This document shows positions 1-11,300 of a stretch of 31,330 bases of DNA, piece after piece. The notes below the pieces were generated by a model. It was not told the DNA's origin, searched no databases, and was given only the letters and a program-made list of their open reading frames with translations. The DNA comes from Ichthyophonus hoferi (lineage: Eukaryota; Opisthokonta; Ichthyosporea; Ichthyophonida; Ichthyophonidae), in NCBI GenBank assembly GCA_002751075.1, contig NAOQ01000416.1, forward strand, positions 35,136 to 66,465, read 5' to 3'. Each line of letters begins with the position of its first letter. The first letter of the stretch is position 1. Made by a program: the position numbers and the translations under genes.

Positions 1-973
1 TAAGTCATGGTTTTGAACAAATTTTTCTTGAACTCTGTAATAAGTCTCTTTTTCCAGATGCTCTATATTGGATAACTTTTTGAAAATGAGATCCTAATAC
101 AATGCAGATCCATCCACAAAATTCACACACAATTTTATCAATCATATTATTAGATCAGATTTAAAGCCATGTGAATAGACAAATTATGCTTTTATTACAT
201 GTGCTTTTTAGTTTAATCCAATTAATCTTAATAGTGCTAATATAGATTATTCTTTATTATTGTTACTATATTTATGCTTTCGGTTACAGTACTATGAAAT
301 TATTATCTAAACTATTGGTCTACAACCTAGTCGTGAAGTATCCCATATACCACAAACCAATCAGAACTTTATACATACATCTATTGGCGTTTCCTAATTA
401 CCACCAACCTGCGTGAATGTGGTTGCTGGGGAGCGATTTCCATAGTGATATCACTCACAACCCTACAATTATGAAAACATGTAAAACTCCAAAATTTTCA
501 TTATGTAAGTCATAATCATATTATTACATTTATCGCCAACATTGGACTTGGACTTAACTGAATCTGTCATTGCGGGCCTTGTTCACTGGTTCTTCGGAAC
601 CGGCTAAATATGTTTATATGTCTTATTAGTTATTAGTTAAGTAAAAATTTAATTTTCCTAATTTATTATTATATTACTCAAATAATTACTATAAATATTT
701 TTAATTATTATATTTACAACTTAGTCATTTTATAGGCTTTAAGTTTAACTTTAGAATGAAATTATAGTGTGGATTACAGATATCACCGGACTTTTATTGG
801 TTAAGAGATCAATTACATATAATTATAAACCTATCAGGAGTACAATTCACTTGGTTTATATAAGCCTAACCAGTAAGCATTCATATTTTGTACTAGCCCA
901 GGGAAGGTAGATTTGCCTTCAAGGTATTTGGTAAAATTAAAATTCCATCTAAATCTCAACTTCTATTCTACAG

Positions 974-1133
974 TATTAGATTTCCTTTGGAATTGCATTC
1001 TTTAGCCGCATTCAAGTTACGTAGTAGTTATACAGCTCATATCAAGACAATACCTTTGTATTTAATGAAAAAGAAGCTGAAAAATGAAAATCTGACTAAC
1101 TTGGGCATTCTTTTACATAACTATGGTCATTAA
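974..1133 (+). other. possible terminal exon with SOCS-box-like frame
   Basis: A good acceptor (polypyrimidine tract ending TTCTATTCTACAG at 961-973) opens a frame that runs to TAA at 1131-1133. The 53-residue product contains SLAAFKLRSS followed by IKTIPLYLMKKKL, which resembles the BC-box plus Leu-Pro spacing of a SOCS box as found at the C-terminus of ASB-type ankyrin proteins. No upstream exon with a matching phase was found in positions 1-973, so if real the rest lies left of the window. The same sequence is repeated, without an open frame, at 13,950-14,400 on the minus strand, so this may be a gene fragment or an element rather than a live exon. The SOCS assignment is a weak pattern match. 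Confidence 0.22.
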
Positions 1134-1445
1134 ATATTATTAGCAATTACTATTATATACGTAGTTTGGTTCAATCTATTGGTGCCAAAAGACAATCCCA
1201 GATGTTATGATGGAAAAAAATTGAGCCAGGCAGCACAGAGGTCCCGCGACTATATAATAAGTAATTTCAGATCAAATGCTTTAGGTCTAGATAACCCGTC
1301 GTTTAGTTTTGAAAATGGGTTTTAGCGCGTCTGTACTCCGTGTATGCAAAGGGACGCGTTAAAATGCCTTTCATTTGGATATTACCCCTTCTTCTAAACA
1401 AATATGGGTCACAGGAACGTTCCTGTCTCCATTTATTAGTCCCAA
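1050..1445 (+). repeat. diverged dispersed repeat, copy A
   Basis: About 400 bp that can be matched by eye to the reverse complement of 13,950-14,335. The best blocks are 1131-1166 (ATTATTAGCAATTA core), 1222-1295 (AGAGGTCCCGCGACTA, then ATTTCAGATCAAATGCTTT) and 1408-1443, which carries the perfect 12-bp palindrome AGGAACGTTCCT. Between the blocks the copies are gapped and strongly diverged. No terminal repeats, target-site duplication or recognisable transposase was found, so the family is unknown. The 5' part overlaps the SOCS-like frame. Confidence 0.6.
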
Positions 1446-1640
1446 AAAAAACTGTTTCACAAGATCTAAACTTTTAAAAAACCTAAACTACTTAAGATAT
1501 TCCACAATAACTAAAACGGTAGTTATTTTATTATGGAAGATGGTTGATGACTCGGAGAAAATGATTCCAATTCTAAGCGAGTTAAAGCCGCTACATCTTG
1601 TCAGCACCAATGATAATATCACTATAAAAATTATTTCTTA

Positions 1641-1772
1641 AGTAGCCACTCTCCAAGAGGTTACCATTGGTGCCGACTATTTGCTCATCTTAAGCTCTAC
1701 TCAGCATTGGCATTCTTTTCCAATGACTCTTGAGTCATTTGAGTCATTTAGTCATCTTCGAGAGTAGCTACT
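1641..1772. repeat. 132-bp structure with 17-bp terminal inverted repeats
   Basis: Left arm 1641-1657 starts AGTAGCCACTCTC; right arm 1756-1772 is its reverse complement with two mismatches in 17. The interior has a short direct repeat of GAGTCATTT near 1731-1750. No convincing target-site duplication could be seen, and no transposase. It could be a small non-autonomous DNA element (MITE) or a hairpin-forming sequence. Confidence 0.4.
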
Positions 1773-2107
1773 CTTGTAATTATTACAGAATATCCTAATC
1801 AGTTCTCAAGTTTTTCACCACTTAAAACTTACGAAATAATTGCTTTATCAAGTACAAAGATATGATCTTAATAAGAGTTTTATATCTAGATTTGTAACTT
1901 TAAGGCAAATTTCATGTGCCATATATATATTTTAAAAAATTGGCACCTCTACATCGCAAAGATTTCTTTAGTACTCTGTTTTGATTGGGAGTTATATATG
2001 GACACCAGTAATCCAAATAAATTTTATCGATTTTGAGTTAGTCTAAGTTCGACATATTTTGGTAGGCGCTTACAACACTAGTGTTATAAACGGTGATAAA
2101 ATGATTG

Positions 2108-2266
2108 TACGATCCCAATACCCTAACTAAAAGTATTTTGATGGCTGTCACTAGATGGCAGGGCATAAAGCATTATATTAGCACTAAAGATTGTGCTTGC
2201 AGAACGGTTTGGAAAGATTTTATGGTATATTTGGAAACATACAATTGGCTCAAAGATTTCCACTAG
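2108..2266 (+). other. unassigned small open frame
   Basis: An open frame between a TGA just upstream and TAG at 2264-2266; the first ATG is at 2141, giving 41 codons. The product beginning MAVTRWQGIKHYIS has three Trp and two Cys, a composition unusual for random AT-rich DNA, which is why it is listed. No family is recognised, and no flanking exon could be tied to it. It could be a fragment of a gene or element or a chance frame. Confidence 0.15.
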
Positions 2267-3087
2267 CCATACGGCCAATGGCTAATTAATTATTCATAAG
2301 TAGTATTAGTACTAAAGACCCAGTAGACTTACTTCATTGGGGAAGTCGGACATCAAATTAACATTTTAAAATATTAGCAGTTCCAGTTCAGCAGTAATTA
2401 GATATTATGATGTAATAAGTAAGATATATAACCTTACATATACTTTGATTTATTACAACTATTGATAATGCATTATGTATTCATAAACCCATAATTTTTT
2501 ACAAAAATCGTAACTGGTTTATTTATTTAAGTTTCTTTTTTACTGACATACCACCAGGGTATACAGATATACTCAGTATGCTCACATACATAAGAGTAAG
2601 CAGCAATTATATAAATACAAGAGATACAGGATAGGCAAGTAGATTATTATCATAGTCAAATAAAACTAAACATTCTCATAGATTTCACACAACTTAAATG
2701 ATGTGCATCCAATCAATTATCAGTTCAACGAAGGGGGTCCAAAAAATTAGTTATCACTATAATATATATTTGGTAGAGCGTACTTAAATATTTCAATACA
2801 AATATATATCTTCATTCACATTATAGCTGTAATTATAAAAAGAAAAACAAAAGACTAATTATCAGAGAATAAAATATTTTGTGTATGCAAATGTGCTTTT
2901 GTAATAGTTGATATATATATGCATAATTCCAACAAAGATAGATTCAACAATGTAGAGAATGAGATCTACTACCAAACCACAGTAAAGAATAGAAAAGAAT
3001 ATATATATGTCAGATTACATCATCTTTTCTCTTCCACACACTTCCTTTCACATATTTCGATAAAAAATATACCACAAACCCGGTATA

Positions 3088-4866
3088 CTATCGTCGAAGA
3101 CGCATAAAGAAAGCGTTCTTGCATTCTTTACTATCCTCTGGGTAGTACTTGTCGTAGAAACCAATGATATATTCTTCGACCTTGAACCCAAATTTTTGAT
3201 AGAGAAGCATGGCTGAGTTAGTAGCAGATACGTGGAGCGTAACATCTTTGCCTGCGCACGTCTGTAGGTCCATGTTAGAGTACGTATCCGTGTATGTTTA
3301 CCTGTATGTACAGAAGTGACCAAACACATGGTAATGATAGAAATAAAAAGAGTAAATAATAGAGCTACACATACTACGTTCCTACACGTCTCTTCCACAG
3401 GTTATCATCAGCAATTGTTTTCAATCATCTACTATGTGTTTTAACCTCTATATGTTCCGTATAAAACATGCCACATTCCCATGCTTTATTCTTCTATTCA
3501 TTCTTAGTTTTGCCATCAGCAAGTTAATACACAATCCTCTATATATGCTCAACACGGGATAGACAAGTATTCCCGGAGTTATACAAGACAGAATGGCAAA
3601 TAAACAACTATCTTTTATACACAGGTACACACATCAATAATCAGACAAACGAACAAATAGACATAGGGCCATAACACAAAAAGAAAGGACGCATACCTGC
3701 AACAGATGATACAACATAAATGTAGACAGGCCATGATTGCGCCATTGTGGGTGCACGACAACATAGGTAATATAGGCCTCGGGGGTCATAAACGAGCAGC
3801 CTATCACCTGTAATAAAGATGATCCATTGGAAGTAAAGAAAAATGCGAATTCAGTTTTAAATCACAGACTTGCGACATTCAAGCCTACCAGAGAATAAGG
3901 AAATAGCTCATTCATACTTACACCCTATAACACATGTGCTTCCTTCTAAAATTTATATTTATTATCTCTCTTTACACAAAGCAACAGACGCCATACCGAA
4001 CTCTATTTTACTATTCATTGATAGATAGATAAGTAGTCAGTCAGTTTATATCTCCCTACCAATGTTTTAGTACATGATGTGAGGGAGTGGGGAATACGCA
4101 TATAATCTAAAGTATAACTTACCAGCTTCTTATAAAGAGCCACAACGGTGAAGTCGGGATATTCTAGACACTCGGATACTATTGGAGCAAAGTCAGGGAG
4201 AAGGAGAGAGAAAATAATAATAAGTTATCGCACATGGGATAGGAAGGATACTGGTTCTAGTTTTAAAATGGCTTCTATTGGACAGAATCAAATAATTAAA
4301 ATCCATGTGTGCACTAATTATGTAATAAATAAGCTAACCCACAAATTAGAACAGAGCAAATAGAAAAGATAATTTAAGGTGTACGTCACATATCAAAAGA
4401 GAGATCGATATATCAACATAGAGGTCTCTATAGCCATAAATGTTGCATCCAATCATAGAAGGATATTAGATTATGTTTATTCTCTCCGTATTGCAGATGT
4501 ACATAGAAGTGACGTGGTATAATGTGGAAGAAAGAGTAAGAGTAAAAAAAAGTACTTAAACAGGATAGGATACGGAGGGGAGAGAGAGATGAGGAAGTAA
4601 TGATAAGAGTAACAGAACTGAAGGGATTGGGAGGATCCTATCAAATGATATTATGAAGCATATATACATACAAGCATACATACATATATATATATATATA
4701 CATACATACATATACATACATACATACATACACCCATGCACACTTACCATCAATACCAGACCAGAAGGCCTCCTGACAGAGCTTATTGCAAGCAGTAATA
4801 TGTTGCGGGCGTACATAGCAGAAGTCGATTGGTGATTGGGGAGGCATCACCCAATACAGATCGTTC
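3088..4866 (-). other. KAT14: KAT14 C-terminal GNAT acetyltransferase domain
   Basis: Exons 15-18. Reads through DFCYVRPQHITACNKLCQ, FWSGID, SECLEYPDFTVVALYKK, then VIGCSFMTPEAYITYVVVHP, the acetyl-CoA loop QWRNHGLSTFM, KDVTLHVSATNSAMLLYQKF and the terminal AFFMRLRR. The last 57 residues differ from human KAT14 at only about a quarter of positions. Two differences stand out: four residues are missing after FM-P (human FMVPDVKYNEAYI) and the Q/RxxGxG/A loop reads RNHGLS, with Ser at the last Gly/Ala position. The stop TAG at 3088-3090 coincides with the family's usual C-terminus. Confidence 0.92.
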
Positions 4867-7800
4867 CTATAGGGAAACAAGGGTATAAATATAGGGTACA
4901 TGTAGAGTGTAAGGCGAATAAGATGAACCTTAGTGAACCCGAAGAATATATGAACTGAGCAGTAATAGGGTAGGTATCATACATACCATTGGTTTCTAAA
5001 TGTATTAAAAGAGAGTAACCAATAGAAGAAAAGAACGAAGAGCAAATGAAGGAGACGAAAAAGTAAAAAATTGGAGCAAAGTAAAAAAGTAGTATATAAA
5101 GAAAAACATAACATATATAAAACATGGGCACAGAAAACACACAGGTAGGATTACATCAATAGAATAACGCGCCTGAATGATAGGGAGAAGGAAAGAGAGA
5201 ACCAATTAAATACCACAGAAAGAGCAAATATGAATCATACTTATGTGGGTATTGGATAATTTCCTCCAATAGTTGAAGCTGTGGTGGTATAATCTCAAAC
5301 TCGCGAAGAATGAATGGCTTAAGCATTCGTTCTGATGTAATGATTAGTTTAGAGTATGAATATATGTATATATACATATATATACTACCTCGCAAAGGTA
5401 TACTCCCCAGACAAATCACAAACACACAAAAGTACAATTTCTGACCAATTTACAACGTATACAAGGTCTCATTCGAACAACATAAATCATAACTATACTA
5501 CGGTATTATAGAGCTGCAGTTAATAGTATCAATCATATACCTCTCTATTACACTTTAGTAATATTACCTATGCCTTTTACAGACCTCAGCTAACATTTAC
5601 GTGACTTGAAGATAGAATCTAGGTCAATAACACACAGACCACGTATTTTAGACTAAAATCATGCACGATAATGTAGTATTTTCCGTAGACCCCACTCCTC
5701 CAGTCTTTCATCCATCCCCACCGAATAAAATTTTCAATATATAACATCCAATAATAATGAGCCAAAGAGTTTATCATAGAAATTTTTCCAAATGAGTACT
5801 ACAAATCTCACCTGTGAAAGGACTTTTCATTGGCCGGAGGTCAGCCTCGGCCTCGGCGTGAGATACTCCCACCAATAGGGCTCTAAATGACATCTTTGCT
5901 TCTTCTGTCATTCCCAAACGATAGCGTGCCTATTGGTCAAAGTATACTTGGTTAGGGCCCATGCCATTGGGTAGTCGGGAGAAGATAGGAGTGAATATGT
6001 GGGTGATTAGTTAGCCTGGCAAGAGTAAATAGGGGGGCTGTTTATATTGTATGTGAACCAATCAGGGAAAACAACTAAATCGCTTAAAAAACAGATTAGT
6101 ATGCAAAGTAAAAATCAGAATTAAAAGGCGAAAATATATAGATTGAAAGGTCACACGTCTATAGGTAGATGATTGATTAGATTTACATATATATATGATC
6201 TATACTTACTTGATATCGATCCAATATATGAACCCCTACATCCGCAGGAGGGGGTAGGGCAGGCCATTGATTGGTTGCTACGATCTTGCCGCTTTGGGTA
6301 TCTTTACCTAATAAGGAGTGAGTATATGCAGGAGTTAGGAGGCAGTTATATCCCTATATAATGATTGGCTCTTACTCCTGAGCTATCGCCTGATTTATCT
6401 GAATATAGTAAGACTCAATGAGCAGGTCGTACAGCCACCCCTTGTTTGTCTTGACTTCACTCCTTCCCCTTCTGTATATGCAATCCCTCGGCCACAAACC
6501 ACAATGGTAGCCATAACAACATCCACATATATACACACGCTCTCTGTCTTCCTGTCCCTCTCTATTCTCTGCATACTATACCATCTATCGATATCCATAC
6601 CTATCCATACCTATCCATATTATATATTAATGGAAACATTTAACAAGCAACACATTGCAGATAATCAAAACATATACCGTAAGGTAATGGGCGGGTATTC
6701 TTGTAGACTTGCGCAAACCGCACCATCTTTCGTATTAAATTATCCAAGTTAAACAACGCCAAACCTTGTTTTCGCTTCGCCTGCAATAGAATGTATGAAG
6801 GGGTCAATGGTATAAGCTATCAATTATTAATCTATACTTTTATTTATAATATTCAATGAGTAAAGCAATATAATAATTTAATATTAATCAGTCAATTAAT
6901 ATTGTAAAATAAATCACAAAAGTTAATCTAATGCAGGGTCTCTCATGTATCCTATATTGTATAAGTAGTAGTCTAGATAGATAGATAGGTAGGTAGGTAG
7001 TGTGTGCGAAATCAAATAGAAATGTTGCTGCTTTAAACATATATCATCTTCACAACATCCACTCTAACCTACAAATCAAGTCAACCAACCTAAAAATTGT
7101 TAATAAATAACCAATCCTTAGCCACTCTTTTATAACCAATCTAATCATAAACCAATCCTTAACCACTTGTTATAACTAATCTAATTGTTAACCAACTATT
7201 AAGCACTCTTTTATAGTTAATCCAATTATAAACCAATCCTTAACCACTTTTTTATAACTAATCTAATTATAAACCAATCCTTAATCAGCCTTTTATAGTT
7301 CATCTAATTATAAACCAACCTACCTGTCGTATTATTAGTTTCTGACGAAGCCTAGCACTGATTGGTCCATGAAGATGATTTGGAAAAGCTGTTAATTGGT
7401 GCATTAAAGCTAGTTCCTCGCTATCATTTATCATTCCAGTCCGCTTGGTTTTCTTTTTACTAGAACCAATAGAATATATTACTCCATTCTGGTTCAGCGA
7501 ATTACAGCTCGTCCTGCCATCATCTGAACCATCATCTCGATCATGTTTAGATTCAATAGCAGCTTTAGAAGCACTTGCCTTATTTGGGTTCTGTAGTAAG
7601 AGAGGGTTAGAGTGATTGGATAAAATTATTAGATGGGATAGCAAGGCTGTAGTGGCAGGGAGTACATAACCGGGTGTGAAGGGGGCTAGGGTAATTAATT
7701 TTATACGTGTAAGGGACAAATGTATTATTGGATATGATTGGTTTCTTTTTGTACTTTGATAAACAAAGTGGTGCTTACATCAACCATTCATATACACACT

Positions 7801-8307
7801 TACATATACATATACATATACATACACATACATATAACATACACACATAACAATTATACCTTGGCCTTAGTTCTACCAGTGTCTTTTTGAGACCTCTCCC
7901 TCTCGGCCCCTCTCTCAGCCACACTGTCACCATCTGTCCCTTCGATGTGTCTCTTATTACCAGACTTACTGGGCCCTGTTTTCTGATTCTTCCCAATTTT
8001 GCCTTCTGATTTTCTCCTAGTCTTTTTCGTATCTTTTTTTTCAACTGTCACTGTGTGTTTTACTTTACTCTCCTCGCACGGTGCCTCATTCAGCCAATCA
8101 TCATCGTCATTCTCCTCCCTCCAAACATCATTATCATCATTTCTGTCTCTATCCATAATACCTGCTTTCAACATTTTTCGTTTGTCTATCTCCAACCTCT
8201 CTCTCTCTTTGGCTTCCTTTGTGTCTCTATCTTTCAATTTCTTTTTTTCTTCGGCATCCCTTTTCTCCTTCCTCTCTAACGCATCCCTCCTTTCCTTTTC
8301 TCTCTCT

Positions 8308-8345
<38 letters not shown>

Positions 8346-11300
8346 TTCCCTCTCCTTTTCCTCTGCCTGTTCCATAGCCTCTCGATTCTCCCTCTCTTCC
8401 ATTCTCTCTCTACAATCAATCTCTTCGGCCCTACGTTGTTTCCTGTCTCTCTTTTCCTGTCTCCTCCTCTCCTTTTTCTCTCTTCTTTCTATCTCCCCCT
8501 GCCATTCGAGATCAGCCTCAGTTTTCACCCTTTTTTTGACACTTGGTATGGGAGAACTATCGGCGTGTGCTGCTGTGTTTTGTTCCAAACTATAATCATA
8601 TTTAATATCGATGTCTTCCTCTCTGTCTAATCGATCTGCTGATGGGACTACTGTATTCTTTCTCTTAGCGGGGGCTCGTGGGCTAGATGGATGGTGAATG
8701 AACTGACGGTTAGTATAATCGTACGGTAGTATGCCCGCATGATAGTATAATAGTGGAATATGTTACTATAATAGCATGCAGGGAGGTATACACAAATATT
8801 ATCAATAGTTATTACACAACATGCATATATTCCTATAGATGGGCCATTGCCAGGTTCAGATACTAAACCAATCATATCCTAATACGCCTACTCCCTCTTC
8901 CAATCATTTATCATCTAATTATCACTCCATGATTGGTTCTATTCAAAAGCTCCACATGTTAATTCCATATATATATATTCAATTCTTCCTTATAGACTCT
9001 TGTGCTATTACATATTAACATAAAGTAAATATTCATAACTAGTAATACATTGATCTTTATCTTATCTCAATATTGCATTACATTCATATACATTGTGGCT
9101 TCATCACTTATAAAGACAAAACATAACGGATTATAAAAGGTTTGTTCAAACACAGAATATATACAGATATAGGGGTACATACAGTGTTAAGGCCATGAAA
9201 CCCGGTTGTTATTGACATATTGCAACTACATACTCAGAAAACCAACCAAAAAATATTAATGATAACCATTACATAGTATATAGTATAATACATAGATAGA
9301 CAGATGGGTAAAAATACTTTTAAAACTTAATATTTAACTCTGATCACTGTCTGGCTAAAGCTGTACCATAGCGATTTTTTTTTTTTTGTTCAAAGGAATC
9401 ATTATCATGTGCCCAATCAAATAGGACAAAAAATTTCCATTTTTGTTCTTTACATGCATGTACACGTGCTCTATATCTCTCCGTTTCAGTCACCCTTTCC
9501 CCACCTCCCACAGCCACATTCCATTGTTATGAAAGAGCCAATCAGTAAAATAATCCTCAAACTATTTTTAGGTCCGATCTCTTAATTTACATATTGCAAT
9601 CATGTTTTTAAGTGGATATAATTACCCAATATATCATTAAAAATTAAACACCATATACATCAATTGTTAAAATAGTGCAATGGATAATTTAGATATCCAT
9701 AAGAATAAACTAATAAGAAAGACAATTATATAGTTAAAAAATAAAATCATGACTGCTATAGTCGTATACAACTGAACAGCCAACAGAGTGTTCATAGAAA
9801 CTATTAAAGTATCCAATCACACACTTGATACCTTACTGGTCACATATATTAGGTTTTCAAGTGAATATGGACAGAAAAGCAATGAGGGCTGCTCTGATAA
9901 TCAGTACTAGTATCCAATGGTAAAGCCCCTACCTTGGTGGTGTGACTACGTCAGTCTTCCTTACTATTGGTTTCTTGGGGGTTTTCACCTCACTTTTAAA
10001 ATTATCGTCACTACATTCTTTTACTTTCTCCTTGTTTTCCCCGTCATTTTTATCGGTTTTGCTAACAGCTTTATGGTCTCGGTCTCTTTTGCTAGCTACA
10101 TAGATTAGTAAAGATAATGTTAGTGTAGTAAGATAGGTAGTATAGTAGTATTAATATTGACCTATACAGGATAGAAAAAGGGGCACCTCTTCCAGAAATT
10201 GTTATCTCAGTTTGCATTCTCAATACCGAGAAATAACATACTCAGAATATGCGGTCGAATATATACATTTCTTTCTTGTTTTATTATTTTTTTTTTTCTT
10301 TTTTTTTTTAAGGTAGCATGTAGAATATTTCAGCCATTACTAATGGTATACATACATACATACATCTATGAAGGTAATTAAAGACAACTTCTAAGATGAC
10401 AGTATGATAGTGCATGTATGCATATAAATGAATACTTCTATATATATATATATATGTATGTAGGGATGTGAAGTATGAAGTATGAGGTATGACGTGTGAA
10501 GTATAACGTATGAGGTATGACGTATACATCAATACCCACCTGTACTCTTTTTCTTCGTGGCACTCGCTCTTGGCATAGGAGGCCCCAGATCTCCCAAGGC
10601 CCACCAACCCTGAAGGAAAAACCACACACAGAGAGGTGAGTGAAGGTAGATAGAGCACATATAGAGTACACTGTGTTTATACTAGTGGCTTATATGTTTT
10701 ATCCCATATCTCCTCTGGACCCTGAAAAAAAATGTCGGGTGAAAAAAGAAAAAAGAAAAAAGAAAAAATTGTATACTGATAGCCATATTTATAGATAATT
10801 TTTCTAAAAAAAATACTTCAAGGTAGGGGAGCCCAAAGAACCGGCTACCACTGGGGAGTGATAATAAGCCAGTAAAATTATAAGAGAAACATATGCTATA
10901 TATTACTAATGCGTAATAGACACAACAGAATCAACCACAACCAATGGATAGGGTCCACTGCTTTTACAACAAACACACTCATGATGTGCTTATAAAGCCT
11001 ATAATATTACTGTCAAAATTAAAAGCCCGCACAGACCACCTACAGGCTGTTTAAATTTCTCCAGTCCGTTGAGGAATAGCTCGGTATTGGTCGAGAGCAC
11101 ACTGTGCAAATGTGATTGGGTCATTGTCAGTAAAATTCTAAATACATACCAAGAACTGTGCAGTACACATGCCAAAAAACACAGCCATTTTTTAATTGAT
11201 ATATAAAACATTCATTGGAAGTCCTACAAACATATATACATTCCCGCTCTATTACATACTCAAACCACGCACTGTGTAATGACCACACCACCAAGTTCCA

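Larger units (their letters stand above)
1..3087. other. left flank, no supported gene
   Basis: AT-rich non-coding DNA downstream of the KAT14 stop. No conserved protein family could be recognised. It holds one copy of a dispersed repeat (about 1050-1445) with a short open frame (974-1133), a small inverted-repeat structure (1641-1772), and an unassigned open frame on the plus strand (about 2108-2266). An 88-codon open frame at 1375-1641 has no recognisable motif and overlaps the repeat; I do not call it. The KAT14 3' UTR must lie in the right part of this stretch, but no close AATAAA on the minus strand was seen. Confidence 0.6.

Noticed and set aside
581-606. GGTTC-TTC-GGAACC hairpin as a regulatory RNA
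   Set aside because: Short stem, no terminator-like tail or conserved context; too weak to call.
1375-1641. 88-codon plus-strand frame as a gene
   Set aside because: No motif or homologue recognised, AT-rich codon make-up, and it straddles the end of dispersed repeat copy A.
3048-3398. 116-codon minus-strand frame overlapping the last KAT14 exon
   Set aside because: Out of frame with the conserved GNAT C-terminus; shadow reading that includes intron.
7999-8595. 198-codon plus-strand open frame, Ser/Phe/Leu-rich
   Set aside because: Exact antisense shadow of the GA-rich KAT14 linker exon; Ser-Leu repeats simply mirror Arg-Glu codons.
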